A stretch of 20,634 nucleotides of DNA, from the IMG/VR virus record IMGVR_UViG_3300014050_000025, positions 1 through 20,634 of that record; one strand, written 5' to 3'. Positions 13,517-20,634 of the stretch are shown here, in pieces; positions within the stretch are counted from its first letter, which is position 1; every line of letters begins with the position of its first letter. Source of the stretch: a virus. The notes under the pieces are model-generated. The model had not been told where the DNA came from, did no database searches, and worked only from the letters and a program-made list of their open reading frames with translations. Made by a program: the position numbers and the translations under genes.

Positions 13517-14138
13517 CTGACCCCTGCAGTGTTACAGGGCCAGCCGGTGCCGCAGGCGCCGGGCCGTCCGCAACCGTCAGTGTGCTTACATCAGATCCGC
13601 GCGACACGATCTTGCGATCAGGGTTATTAGCTTCCCAAGTCTGCCGCGCTTTCGTGCACGTTTCTTCTGCCGTAGTTGCCGTTTCTTTCACGGCAGCGGC
13701 TTCCTGCTGCAGCGCCAGAATAATCGTGCCGAGTTCGCTAGACAACAGATTAGAAATGTCGCCGACGCACACGACATTCTTCACGTGCGCTACCGTCGGT
13801 TCAGACTCTTTGCCGTCCTTTACAGAGCGAAACGTGATCGAGATGTCTTCGATCTTCAACGTCTGCGGAATAGGGTCGCTAAGCGATTTGCCGTGCAGCT
13901 CGGTGCCGATCTGTCGCAGGGCGTTAAATCGCGTATAGAGATCTTCCATGCGTGCTGCAGCATCCTTAATCAGCTCGGATGGATTGACCCGCACAGTCTG
14001 CGGCTGCTGACTGGCCGCGGCCTGAATTGCCTTCGCCAGCGCAGAAGCGTCCATTTTGAGCGGTACTGTCACGCCCATAGTTCCGCCGGCCGCAGGGTTT
14101 TCCGTCTTCGTCGCGTCAACGATCGTCGTTTTTGCCAT
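13497..14138 (-). CDS. Unrecognised helical phage protein, 213 aa
   Basis: ATG at 14138 with AAGGA seven bases upstream. Layout: a low-complexity start (MAKTTIVDATKTENPAAGGT), a helix region with ASALAKAIQAAASQQPQ, a central domain containing TLKIEDISITFRSVKDGKES and VAHVKNVVCVGDISNLLSSE, then a long helix rich in Ala/Glu/Thr (about 144-170) that could be coiled coil. It ends in an alanine/proline-rich tail (ADGPAPAAPAGPVTLQG). A single cysteine sits in the central domain and another in the helix. The mix of flexible ends and a central domain fits a scaffolding, structural or single-stranded DNA-related protein equally well. No family is recognised. Confidence 0.74.
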   Translation of the reverse strand: MAKTTIVDATKTENPAAGGTMGVTVPLKMDASALAKAIQAAASQQPQTVRVNPSELIKDAAARMEDLYTRFNALRQIGTELHGKSLSDPIPQTLKIEDISITFRSVKDGKESEPTVAHVKNVVCVGDISNLLSSELGTIILALQQEAAAVKETATTAEETCTKARQTWEANNPDRKIVSRGSDVSTLTVADGPAPAAPAGPVTLQGSDETPTV

Positions 14139-14148
14139 TGCTTTGTCC

Positions 14149-14553
14149 TTAAAGAAGTTTCACTGCAAAACCAAACCAATACCGAAGGCCGCTGTGCTGC
14201 CCCGTATCTTCATCGTATAGAAGTTCGACCGGGTTTCCAGTGGCAATAAAAAAGTGTTTAACAGGTCCGGGAAGATACCCCGCGCAGGCAATACCCATTT
14301 GCAACATGAACGCCATGGCAAGGTCTGCCTTCGGATGGAGATCATACGAAAAAAGCGGAATCCGTAAATACTCGTCGTGCTCAGAAAATGCCCACGACGG
14401 CCGCTCTCCCGGAACATAGTGCTGATCCAACACGTACCAGTCAGACCCGCCGACGGCTTCAACCGGGTGAACGATCGCCGGCTCAAACGGGACGCCAGCC
14501 GGCCAGCCGTCTCGCGTTTTTTTCATATCTAAACGAGCAACAGATACCTTCAT
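14149..14553 (-). CDS. Unrecognised phage protein, 134 aa
   Basis: ATG at 14553 overlaps the stop of the glycosyltransferase by four bases (ATGA), so the two are translationally coupled. The protein contains RDGWPAGVPFEPAIVHPVEA, an aromatic-rich segment GSDWYVLDQHYVPGERPSWA, and a C-terminal part with LAMAFMLQMGIACAGYLPGP and SGLRYWFGFAVKLL. The coupling suggests it works with the glycosyltransferase or is made in equal amounts, but no family or motif is recognised. The hydrophobic MAFMLQMGIACAGYLPG stretch is not long enough for a confident membrane call. Confidence 0.73.
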   Translation of the reverse strand: MKVSVARLDMKKTRDGWPAGVPFEPAIVHPVEAVGGSDWYVLDQHYVPGERPSWAFSEHDEYLRIPLFSYDLHPKADLAMAFMLQMGIACAGYLPGPVKHFFIATGNPVELLYDEDTGQHSGLRYWFGFAVKLL

Positions 14554-15278
14554 AGTTGGTAGTCGAATCCTATGGGTAGTTCGTTTTTGCCGCGCTTTGA
14601 CCCGGCCGCTTCAACGCCGTCGGCATTGGCGTTGATCCAAACACCGTCGCGAAAATGCCCAAGCAAGAGATCCTGCTGTCGGCAAAGCTCGCCAAGCATT
14701 ACGTCTACGCCGCGGTGCGTTAATGTTTCAGGCGGCCAATCAAAACGCCGCAGGACGTCTGTGCGGCCAGCCCACCAGCTGCCGGCGGGAAACTTTACGT
14801 ACGCCTGCGGTTCTTTGCCGGCGTACCACGGCTGCGCTTTAATCCACGCGGCTTGGTTCCCTTCAAGCCTTGTGCGATAAATCGAACCGACGAAGTCATG
14901 AAACGAAAGCTGCTGCTGAATTCGCGGAAGCCACGCGGTCACGTCTGTTTCTGCAGCAATACAGGAGTCATCGTCAAACCACATGGTCAGCGGCGCAGTT
15001 GTGGGCTGCGCGTAAAACAACCGCCGCATCATCGGGTATTTCTGCGCGTTCTCCGCAGATTCAAATAACATAGCCTGCGGAAAATGCTCGGCGATTTGCT
15101 GACGAATGAACGCCCGCGTATCGTCGCCGATGGCGTTACAGCCAAATCGAAACTCGACTGGCTGGCGCGCAAGAACGCGCATGGGCGCGTTGAGCACGCG
15201 CTGCGCTAGCTTAAAGCATGTAGCGTCACTGCCGTAAAACAGTACACACACGCAGACCATAGCGGCTCCATCCGCCAT
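14550..15278 (-). CDS. GT-A fold glycosyltransferase
   Basis: Probable metal-dependent sugar transferase; acceptor unknown. Length 242 residues from the ATG at 15278, or 236 from the ATG at 15260. Both have GGAG five bases upstream, and the shorter form starts directly at the fold's first strand (MVCVCVLFYGSD), so it is a real alternative. The hallmark is WFDDDSC with Asp102-104 as the D-x-D nucleotide-sugar and metal site, preceded by KYPMMRRLFY (80-89). A later THRGVDVMLGELCRQQDLLL segment provides the usual acidic and histidine-containing region of the acceptor side. The fold differs from the GT-B enzyme at 4303-5346, so the phage encodes two unrelated transferases. The next gene overlaps its stop by four bases. 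Confidence 0.76.
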   Translation of the reverse strand: MADGAAMVCVCVLFYGSDATCFKLAQRVLNAPMRVLARQPVEFRFGCNAIGDDTRAFIRQQIAEHFPQAMLFESAENAQKYPMMRRLFYAQPTTAPLTMWFDDDSCIAAETDVTAWLPRIQQQLSFHDFVGSIYRTRLEGNQAAWIKAQPWYAGKEPQAYVKFPAGSWWAGRTDVLRRFDWPPETLTHRGVDVMLGELCRQQDLLLGHFRDGVWINANADGVEAAGSKRGKNELPIGFDYQL

Positions 15279-15341
15279 AATGACTCCGTTCAGACCGACA
15301 GGTGCTTACGACGAGCCTACACGCGCCGCATTAAGACTATC
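15279..15341. other. Short intergenic gap
   Basis: 63 bases between the glycosyltransferase and the preceding gene. It holds the GGAG ribosome binding site at its low-coordinate end. I see no hairpin with a T-run, no convincing promoter pair, and no supported reading frame. Confidence 0.5.
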
Positions 15342-15890
15342 TCAAAACTTAATCGGCGCTAGAGCGGCTTTGGCCACCGCAACCGGCAATACAACCGGCG
15401 GCGTACGTGACCGACCCAGCAAAGTCATCGCGCGAACGACATCCTTTTCTTCCGGCGCTTTGCCGCGCTTTACTGCTTTTACCATTTTGTCGATCGCCTG
15501 CAAAAATGACGTACGGTCGCTTACGGTCGAGAAGTTAAACCGCACAGAGAACTGCGTTACGGTTTTACCGGCGTGCTCGTCAGCCACGTCGCAACGTTCC
15601 CAAGTCGACCGTTCAGCGCCGCGCGTATAAACGCAGCTAAGACGGCCAAGGAAATCATAAACAACGAGGACCGGAGATTTGTCCACGTCGGCCACCAACG
15701 AGAACACGTGCGGAAACTGCGTGGCGGGAATAAACGGCAATTTCTCAACTACACCCTCCGCAAGTTCGAGTCGCTGGATTTGCAACGGAAACGTGCGGTT
15801 ACCCAGCTTGTCGTCTTTGATGAAAAACTCAGACTCCAGCGCGCCTACGCCGGGTTCAATTACAATCGGGACATTCTTTACGGAAAACAT
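15342..15890 (-). CDS. Unrecognised phage protein, 182 aa
   Basis: ATG at 15890 with a perfect AGGAGG four bases upstream. The first 90 residues look beta-rich (KNVPIVIEPGVGALESEFFI, PHVFSLVADVDKSPVLVVYD). Then comes a region with TVTQFSVRFNFSTVSDRTSF, a basic helix KMVKAVKRGKAPEEKDVVRA, and a proline- and valine-rich end. The strong ribosome binding site suggests high expression. No catalytic or metal motif is visible and I do not recognise the family. Its stop is 63 bases before the glycosyltransferase start. Confidence 0.75.
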   Translation of the reverse strand: MFSVKNVPIVIEPGVGALESEFFIKDDKLGNRTFPLQIQRLELAEGVVEKLPFIPATQFPHVFSLVADVDKSPVLVVYDFLGRLSCVYTRGAERSTWERCDVADEHAGKTVTQFSVRFNFSTVSDRTSFLQAIDKMVKAVKRGKAPEEKDVVRAMTLLGRSRTPPVVLPVAVAKAALAPIKF

Positions 15891-15898
15891 AAAACCTC

Positions 15899-16786
15899 CT
15901 ATCGCGTCATGTCGGAACGGCGACGCGGGGAAGCATCTTGCTCTTCCGTATCGTCTTCAACTTCTTCTCGTTTGTTCAGCTCTTCCTGAACTTTGGCGCA
16001 CATTGCGCGGTGATCAGCCACAAGATCCGACATTTTGTCGAAGTTCTCGATAATTTCCGCAAAATATCCCTGCGTTGTTGCATCAAACTTAGTCGGCGAC
16101 GCATTTGCGATGTCATCGTAAATATTGTCGCGCTTTTCGTTCAGCCACAGCGTTTCGGATCGCGCGATCCAACGCCGCTGATGCTGTAATAAATCGTGCA
16201 GCTGCTGCTTCAGGCCCTTGGGCGCCTGATGCGTGCGCCCGCTACTCTTCTGCTTGCCCCGCATCTCCTGCAGCTCGGTAGCCAGCGTACGAGCAGTGTA
16301 TGCTTCTTCAGCGCACTTCTCCTCGATGGCTGCGCGCTGCTGATCGTCGGGAATCTGCGCCAGCAACTGTACGTGCGACGTTGTCAGCCGCCACCGCGGA
16401 CGATCGGGGCAGCGCAGCGACAAGAGCCGGACGATCTCAGCCTCGCTGGGATACTTCTCGAAGAAGTTTACAGCCCCGCGAAGCTGATCCACGGTGTACA
16501 CAGGCGCGAAAATCGACATGAGCAAAGCCGCGCCGTCGATATGCTGTGCCTGCTGTTCCGCGGTCAGGTACTGCTCGGGGTCGCCCTTGACCTCTGTAAT
16601 GAGTCGGCCAATCCGCCAGTACGCCGTCAGACTTGCGGCCTGCGCGTCACTAAACAGATTGTCGATCTCAGACACTACATCCTGCAGTGCCGGCGTCAAA
16701 TTCTCCACGGCTGCTAAATATGGCGAATTTCTCGATTCAACAAGGTCAGCTTGAATCATCGCCGCGGCCTTTGACTTCCTACCCAT
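15899..16786 (-). CDS. DUF1016 N-terminal-like protein, 295 aa
   Basis: ATG at 16786 with AAGGAGA about six bases upstream. In order it shows AYWRIGRLITEVKG (55-68), VDQLRGAVNFFEKYPSEAE (99-117), RWRLTTSHVQLLAQIPDDQQ (131-150), and a helix EAYTARTLATELQEM (161-175). This is the order of the DUF1016/YhcG N-terminal domain, whose family members have Y-W-x-I-G-R, then a pattern like W-S-H-x-x-L-L, then a helix reading R-E-L. No C-terminal PD-(D/E)XK nuclease motif is seen. Instead the last 110 residues are charged helices ending in an Asp/Glu-rich then arginine-rich tail. So it may be a DNA-binding module without a nuclease. The similarity is by eye and moderate. Confidence 0.5.
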   Translation of the reverse strand: MGRKSKAAAMIQADLVESRNSPYLAAVENLTPALQDVVSEIDNLFSDAQAASLTAYWRIGRLITEVKGDPEQYLTAEQQAQHIDGAALLMSIFAPVYTVDQLRGAVNFFEKYPSEAEIVRLLSLRCPDRPRWRLTTSHVQLLAQIPDDQQRAAIEEKCAEEAYTARTLATELQEMRGKQKSSGRTHQAPKGLKQQLHDLLQHQRRWIARSETLWLNEKRDNIYDDIANASPTKFDATTQGYFAEIIENFDKMSDLVADHRAMCAKVQEELNKREEVEDDTEEQDASPRRRSDMTR

Positions 16787-16815
16787 AAAATCTCTCCTTG
16801 AAACGTGTAATCAAC

Positions 16816-17970
16816 CTATTTATGTTTCCGACTTTTTACGTCGGGAATCAACAACTTGAGTGCTGTTGTTTGAAGCATGTCGCGCAGCGTATGGTAGTGT
16901 CCGCGCGAGTATCGAAGAATAGAACAAAACAAGTCATACGCTGTGCGAGTGCGCAGCACTTCTTTTGTGTAAACATCAATCGGATCGCGGGGCTCAATAT
17001 CAGCCCCGACTACCGCCGCGTTTTTGACGATTTGTTTGGCGTCTTCCCGCGGCACTTTGAATTTTCCAAGATACGCGATCCACTTCTCGTTTGCTGCTTC
17101 CATCGTGGCGCGATCTGGCGAAAACTCTAACGACAAGCCGGCTAGCGCGCGCACGCGTTTCGCCACCACGTCCATGTCGATTGCCCGTTCGGCAACCTTG
17201 GCCGCCAGAATAGACGTCCGGCCAATCAAGTCGGCGCCGGTGTGATTCAATCTGCCACCGACGCCCGGCGGCGAAATCGCAGCGCCAAACCGGGTATACA
17301 CGCACGTAGACGCACGAATTGCGTTACCTGTGTCTTCGCGATTTGAGAAATACCAGCCGCCGGCGAACGAGTGGCGCGGGTCGATATAGATATCAGTACG
17401 GCGCGATTTGGGGTCGATGAAATACAGCCGCAGTTCGCGACCCAGCAGCTCAGCCCGAAAAAACTCAGCGGACGGTTGTTTGTCTGCCAACTCGTTCCGT
17501 ACGGTCTCCAGAAACACGCTGTTATCGAGCATCCTGTGGTCGAGCCCTAGGAAGCCCTCAATCGTCTGCTCGCGGTGATTCACGAGCAGATTGCGCTCGC
17601 GAAGCGCATCAAAGCGGACCCGCAGCGTTGTGTTGTACACGCTGACAGCCGCCGCTATGTCAGTCGCGCGCTCCAGCGATTTAAACTGTCTAACGTTTTC
17701 GCCAGACAGCTCATTAAACAGTTGCGACAACCCGACAGATAATACAGATGCCAACGCACGAAAGCCGATGGCGTTGAACCGGTAGCCGTTTTCAAGAATC
17801 CGTCCGTCAGGCCCCATGATCAGCTGGGACTCTTCTACGATCGGAACGGACTCGGTACTGGCGGAGCGTGTCTCTAAAAAATTGCGGCAGTCCTCGTACT
17901 GCTGCGCCGAGAAAGAGAAAGCCGGCACGGGCGCAAACACACTGCGGCTTGTTGACGCAACCGACGACAT
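16816..17970 (-). CDS. Unrecognised phage protein, 384 aa
   Basis: ATG at 17970 with AGGAG six bases upstream. A flexible serine-rich start is followed by YRFNAIGFRALASVLSVGLS and a helix with NELSGENVRQF, a long helical region (TTLRVRFDALRERNLLVNHR), then RMLDNSVFLETV. A central beta part contains AELLGRELRLYFIDPKSRRT and SFAGGWYFSNREDTGNA. The C-terminal half is helical and ends in a lysine-rich tail. The order of a beta domain amid helices vaguely recalls the DUF932 group of phage/plasmid proteins, but I cannot confirm that. It is one of the larger unrecognised genes in the recombinase-proximal block. No catalytic residues are assignable. Confidence 0.74.
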   Translation of the reverse strand: MSSVASTSRSVFAPVPAFSFSAQQYEDCRNFLETRSASTESVPIVEESQLIMGPDGRILENGYRFNAIGFRALASVLSVGLSQLFNELSGENVRQFKSLERATDIAAAVSVYNTTLRVRFDALRERNLLVNHREQTIEGFLGLDHRMLDNSVFLETVRNELADKQPSAEFFRAELLGRELRLYFIDPKSRRTDIYIDPRHSFAGGWYFSNREDTGNAIRASTCVYTRFGAAISPPGVGGRLNHTGADLIGRTSILAAKVAERAIDMDVVAKRVRALAGLSLEFSPDRATMEAANEKWIAYLGKFKVPREDAKQIVKNAAVVGADIEPRDPIDVYTKEVLRTRTAYDLFCSILRYSRGHYHTLRDMLQTTALKLLIPDVKSRKHK

Positions 17971-17986
17971 CCGACGCTCCTACCAA

Positions 17987-18547
17987 TCAGTCGTAAAACC
18001 AGTCTGATCCGACTGTCCCGAAGAACATGGCTGTTGGCTCGACAACCAGCGGGCGTGTGCCTTGCCCGAGATTAAGGCGCCACGATACGCGCGGCTGATT
18101 TATGTCCTCTGTTTCGTAGTTGTGCGCGCAAAACATGGTCCGCACGACAGGGAAGCAGAAAATAAACCGACGGCTGCTGTCAATTTCATCGCGATGAAGA
18201 CTTTTGGCAATAGCAGAGCACAGACGATTTTTGCCGTTGCTGGATATCTTTAACAGATCTGCCAAAGTAATTTCGTGTAGCCGTGGGATACGCCGACCAC
18301 ATAATATGCCCGGAAAGCGCTGAAACGTTGAGTTGAACCAGCTGAAGTTTAACTTGTCGTGTCCGGTCATATTTCGGCATTCGTTTGCGTATCGTCCCCA
18401 GCCGGATACTGAAATTCCGCACTCTTTAAACACGCGCTTGATAATGCGCTCTTCAAACGCCAGCTGCCGCTGAAACCGAATAGCTTCCGCGCCTTGGCTG
18501 TCGTTACTGAACAGCTCGCCGAAGAACTGGTCGCGCGGGTCAGCCAT
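17987..18547 (-). CDS. Unrecognised phage protein, 186 aa
   Basis: ATG at 18547 overlaps the end of the upstream DUF551-like gene by eight bases, with no strong ribosome binding site, so it is probably coupled. Residues 1-60 are helical and charged. The middle has KLNFSWFNSTFQRFPGILCG then RIPRLHEITLADLLKISSNG. The C-terminal third is rich in aromatic residues and strands (RRFIFCFPVVRTMFCAHNYE, VVEPTAMFFGTVGSDWFYD). It has several cysteines (including 43, 58, 83 and 109) without C-x2-C pairs. No family is recognised; it looks like a compact alpha/beta protein. Confidence 0.73.
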   Translation of the reverse strand: MADPRDQFFGELFSNDSQGAEAIRFQRQLAFEERIIKRVFKECGISVSGWGRYANECRNMTGHDKLNFSWFNSTFQRFPGILCGRRIPRLHEITLADLLKISSNGKNRLCSAIAKSLHRDEIDSSRRFIFCFPVVRTMFCAHNYETEDINQPRVSWRLNLGQGTRPLVVEPTAMFFGTVGSDWFYD

Positions 18548-18758
18548 TTGACTGCTCGCGCAAACCCTTGAAAAACTCGCGCACAGATTCCGGGCTGGCG
18601 AGCGGCGCCCAGTATTCGAGCGACAGATCGGCGGCTAGCTCTGCCCCGGTAACCAGCGACTGTTCGCCACTATTTGGATCGACGGCGAGCACTCTTTCGT
18701 CGCGGCCCGGCATTCGTTCGTTTACGCTGATCCAGTTTCCCAGTTTTAACTTTTTCAT
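18540..18758 (-). CDS. DUF551-like small protein, 72 aa
   Basis: ATG at 18758 with AGGA six bases upstream. The sequence WISVNERMPGRDERVLAVDP near the start and EYWAPLASPES near the end give the DUF551 pattern: W-I-x-V-x-E-R-x-P, a V-L-A strand, then Y-W-x-P-L. Such short proteins are common in phages and prophages; the function is not known. Its first 89 bases overlap the end of the preceding gene in another frame, and its last eight bases overlap the next gene. Length matches the family's short type. Confidence 0.72.
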   Translation of the reverse strand: MKKLKLGNWISVNERMPGRDERVLAVDPNSGEQSLVTGAELAADLSLEYWAPLASPESVREFFKGLREQSNG

Positions 18759-18960
18759 ACTGCGTCCTTTCTGTGCCTGTAATTGCCGAAATTTGCTTCA
18801 GCAACTCATCGGCTTCAATTATTTTGTCGCAGGCTGATTCCCCGGGCTGGACGCACTGGTGTGTTGCCAGTACGTCCCGCACCACCCACGCCAGCCAGCC
18901 AATTTCATCCGTGGTGAACGAAATGGTCATGCCGAGTTGATGTGTCTCTTCACTGCTCAT
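18670..18960 (-). CDS. Unrecognised small protein with basic tail, 96 aa
   Basis: The start is taken as the ATG at 18960 (MSSEETHQLGMTISF); the alternative at 18930 has no ribosome binding site and the farther in-frame start at 18993 lies deep in the upstream gene. The start overlaps the upstream stop by 11 bases. Residues 10-70 form the likely domain, with SFTTDEIGWLAWVVRDVLA and a helix CDKIIEADELLKQISAI. The last 26 residues are strongly basic (KRTNAGPRRKSARRRSK) and lie wholly in the region that also codes the DUF551-like protein in another frame. Basic charge could bind nucleic acid, or the tail could be a by-product of the overlap. Family unknown. Confidence 0.65.
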   Translation of the reverse strand: MSSEETHQLGMTISFTTDEIGWLAWVVRDVLATHQCVQPGESACDKIIEADELLKQISAITGTERTQYEKVKTGKLDQRKRTNAGPRRKSARRRSK

Positions 18961-19381
18961 CGGGTTCGCTCGCGAATTTAGGGCCGCCGACAATGATGTT
19001 GTCCATATAGTTATCTAAATCTTGCCCGGCGTAAGCGTAAAACGACAGCTTCTCGCCGGTGGCGTGATTAAACTGCGTGAGCATCACGTAGATGTGATGA
19101 TCGTCTAAAACCGCGCCCAGCATGTTGTCCGGGTTTAACGCCGGATCAACTTCTTCGCCGAGGTTGTTCGGCGTACTTTGCACAACAAAACCGTTTTCAG
19201 TCGCGCTTCTGACAATCACCGGTTGCGCCGGTATGAAGTGGTTTGAAAAGTTCTTCTGCCCGTCATACGGACCGCCGTACAAAACATACGACTGCGCCCC
19301 GCCGAAAAACTCTTTAAGTTGTTCGGGGTCCATGTCGTCAAAATCCGTATCGTCAATATCGTCAATATCGTCGTAGTCCAT
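18950..19381 (-). CDS. Unrecognised acidic protein, 143 aa
   Basis: ATG at 19381 shares one base with the recombinase stop (TGATG), with AGGTG five bases upstream; a GTG at 19384 is also in frame. The first 25 residues are an Asp-rich segment (DYDDIDDIDDTDFDDMD) coded partly by a direct DNA repeat. Then comes a domain with SYVLYGGPYDGQKNFSNHFI, PVIVRSATENGFVV and HIYVMLTQFNHATGEKLSFY, mostly beta strands. It ends in an acidic SEPDEQ. A very acidic N-terminus next to a recombinase could interact with basic DNA-binding proteins, as speculation. Family not recognised. Confidence 0.74.
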   Translation of the reverse strand: MDYDDIDDIDDTDFDDMDPEQLKEFFGGAQSYVLYGGPYDGQKNFSNHFIPAQPVIVRSATENGFVVQSTPNNLGEEVDPALNPDNMLGAVLDDHHIYVMLTQFNHATGEKLSFYAYAGQDLDNYMDNIIVGGPKFASEPDEQ

Positions 19382-20634
19382 CACTCCACCTGTCCAAGAG
19401 GATCAAAGTCGGCAGCCACAACTTCACCCACAACGCTCGACGCGGCCATCAGCTCAGGCACGTCAGTCATCTGGTTATTCTTCAACTCCTCCATGACCTG
19501 CTCGCGATAACGGCGCGCCGGGTCACAGACGGTGTAGTCGTTGACACCTAACAGGCCGTGCAGCATCCCCAATACCTTCGGATTGTCTTCGAGCATGATG
19601 GATGCCTCGACTTCCGAGACGGCCTCCTGCTTCGAGATGCCGAGAGCTTTGGAAAACACCAGCGGCGTTTCAGCGTTTTTGGTGCCGTGCTTGTACTCCA
19701 GATCGCAGACCTGCTTGAGCAGGCCCGGTAGCTTGGGGTCCATGCCGGGCACTGGCTTGCCGTCGCCGGCCTGCAGCTCCATGAGCAGCCGAATAGACGC
19801 GGTGTGCCAATCCCAGAAATGAAACTGCTGATTCTTGAACGTCTCGTTGCCGTTCTTGTCAACGCACGGGACGATCTCGTTGTACCACAGCAAGTTAACA
19901 ACAATCTTGCGCCCGGGCGCGCCAAGGTTGTTCTTCGTCGCCGTGATACGGATTGACGAACCCTCGTAACGGCTGGGGATGTTCTTCTGCGACGCGCGGG
20001 ACATATCGAGAATCAACGTCGGGTAGTAGTCGAGGCTCGCGCCGCCCGGAGCGTACTTCTTCGGCGGGCCGAAACCCATCGAGTTAATCTCCTCCTTCAG
20101 GTGGTTGGTAGCCACCAACGCGATCGGATAGTGCCGCAGCGTGGGCACCAACGCCGTCCGCATGAAGTCAGACAGGTTCCGCGCCAGATACGGGTGACCC
20201 GCTGCGGCGTGACCCTCGTCAGCTACTTTCTCCACGCGCCGATCGACCTCGACGGCGGAGATAGAATCAACGCCGATGCAGATCGGGATCACACGGTCGG
20301 GCGAGTTAGCCGCGTCGATCTGCTTGTGAATAGCCTGACAAAAGCCCATGTACGCCTTCTGCCACTCTTCCACGCTAGCCGCCGTCTCAACGCGTGTCCT
20401 GCTGATGTACTGCTGGTTGTGACCGAATAGCCCAGCCATCATCGTCGGCGAGCCCTTGTTCTCAGTGTCGATCATAATGGCGCCGCCGCCATACATATGA
20501 AACCAGCGCATGATCTCGATCAGCAGCGCCGACTTACCGGAGCTGAACTCGCCGCGAAGCTGCGTGAACCGCGACAGCGGAAAGATGTTTGCCTGCAGCA
20601 AATACCGCGCAGCGAGCGTCGGGAGCGGCAGGCC
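19381..20634 (-). CDS. RecA/UvsX-type recombinase, 5' end outside window
   Basis: ATP-dependent strand-exchange protein; 417 residues visible, entering at the right edge without a start. Numbered from the first visible codon: Walker A GEFSSGKS (28-35); MIDTEN (54-59) with Glu58 at the place of the RecA catalytic Glu; IGVDSISAV (120-128) as Walker B; ATNHLK (175-180), where RecA has an Asn-Gln switch and this protein has Asn-His; and YAPGGASLDYYPTLIL, the conserved glycine-pair strand. The Asn-His form is what I recall for T4 UvsX, so a UvsX-like role in recombination-dependent replication and repair is likely. The C-terminal 150 residues are helical and acidic at the end. A TTG at 20601 lies in frame but too near the P-loop to be the true start. 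Confidence 0.9.
   Translation of the reverse strand, partial: GLPLPTLAARYLLQANIFPLSRFTQLRGEFSSGKSALLIEIMRWFHMYGGGAIMIDTENKGSPTMMAGLFGHNQQYISRTRVETAASVEEWQKAYMGFCQAIHKQIDAANSPDRVIPICIGVDSISAVEVDRRVEKVADEGHAAAGHPYLARNLSDFMRTALVPTLRHYPIALVATNHLKEEINSMGFGPPKKYAPGGASLDYYPTLILDMSRASQKNIPSRYEGSSIRITATKNNLGAPGRKIVVNLLWYNEIVPCVDKNGNETFKNQQFHFWDWHTASIRLLMELQAGDGKPVPGMDPKLPGLLKQVCDLEYKHGTKNAETPLVFSKALGISKQEAVSEVEASIMLEDNPKVLGMLHGLLGVNDYTVCDPARRYREQVMEELKNNQMTDVPELMAASSVVGEVVAADFDPLGQVE

Noticed and set aside
16157-16170. 14-bp perfect palindrome (GGATCGCGCGATCC)
   Set aside because: In a G/C-rich 20-kb window about one such palindrome is expected by chance; it lies in the DUF1016-like gene with only weak extension.
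16817-16824. CATAAATA on the minus strand, like a T4 late promoter (TATAAATA)
   Set aside because: A single instance with one mismatch, formed by the last codons of a gene; no repeated occurrence before other genes was noticed.
17565-17590. 8-bp inverted repeat with 10-base loop in the 384-residue gene
   Set aside because: Short stem within coding sequence, no T-run and no context; compatible with chance.
1-20634. Possible stop-codon recoding (TAG) as in some large phages
   Set aside because: TAG ends several genes at well-spaced junctions (for example 677, 4303, 8412, 11972, 13497, 16816), and the frames do not resume as conserved sequence.
1-20634. tRNA genes, insertion sequences, integrase or attachment sites
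   Set aside because: Coding sequence covers almost everything; no cloverleaf-like segment, transposase motif or flanking direct repeats was seen.

Overview
This window is a compact stretch of a tailed double-stranded DNA phage genome (Caudoviricetes), probably a large T4-like myovirus or related phage. The phage assignment rests on a recognisable portal protein, a RecA/UvsX-type recombinase, a RuvC-like resolvase, a thymidylate kinase, two collagen-like fibre proteins, and many short unrecognised genes packed end to end. All 31 genes read on the minus strand, so transcription runs from high to low coordinates. Both window edges cut a gene: the recombinase is entered at the right edge and a collagen-like protein leaves at the left edge. 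TAA, TGA and TAG all serve as stops at sensible gene junctions, so the standard code applies. No tRNA, integrase, transposase, CRISPR array or cellular housekeeping gene is visible, and the host cannot be named.

Layout in transcription order. (1) Right edge to about 15.3 kb: recombinase, then an acidic protein, a small basic-tailed protein, a DUF551-like protein and several unrecognised proteins, including one whose order of motifs recalls the DUF1016 N-terminal domain. (2) 15.3 to 11.3 kb: a GT-A fold glycosyltransferase, four unrecognised or zinc-binding proteins, and the RuvC-like nuclease. (3) 11.3 to 8.4 kb: five unrecognised proteins, one with four cysteines spaced exactly seven residues apart, ending at a canonical intrinsic terminator. 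(4) 8.4 to 2.0 kb: a two-part unrecognised protein, a 49-residue protein, the portal protein with an inserted zinc ribbon, a GT-B glycosyltransferase, an HD-domain protein of the RelA/SpoT/MESH1 type, a small protein, thymidylate kinase and two small proteins. (5) 2.0 kb to the left edge: one more small protein and two collagen-like virion proteins.

Recombinase and RuvC-like nuclease fit recombination-dependent replication and branch resolution before packaging. Thymidylate kinase and possibly the HD protein fit nucleotide-pool management. The portal and collagen-like proteins are structural. The glycosyltransferases may modify virion proteins, DNA or host surface, and the sequence does not decide which. 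The single strong terminator at 8383-8426 divides the otherwise continuous array just upstream of the portal block.

Most notable signals: a 22-bp interrupted inverted repeat inside a coding region (13406-13462); the terminator whose stem contains the last codons of a gene and which leaves no room for a downstream promoter; near-identical collagen-coding DNA repeats at the left edge; the zinc ribbon in the portal; an HD hydrolase that keeps the metal-binding core but lacks other signature residues; and the heptad-spaced cysteines. No stretch longer than about 110 bases lacks a gene.
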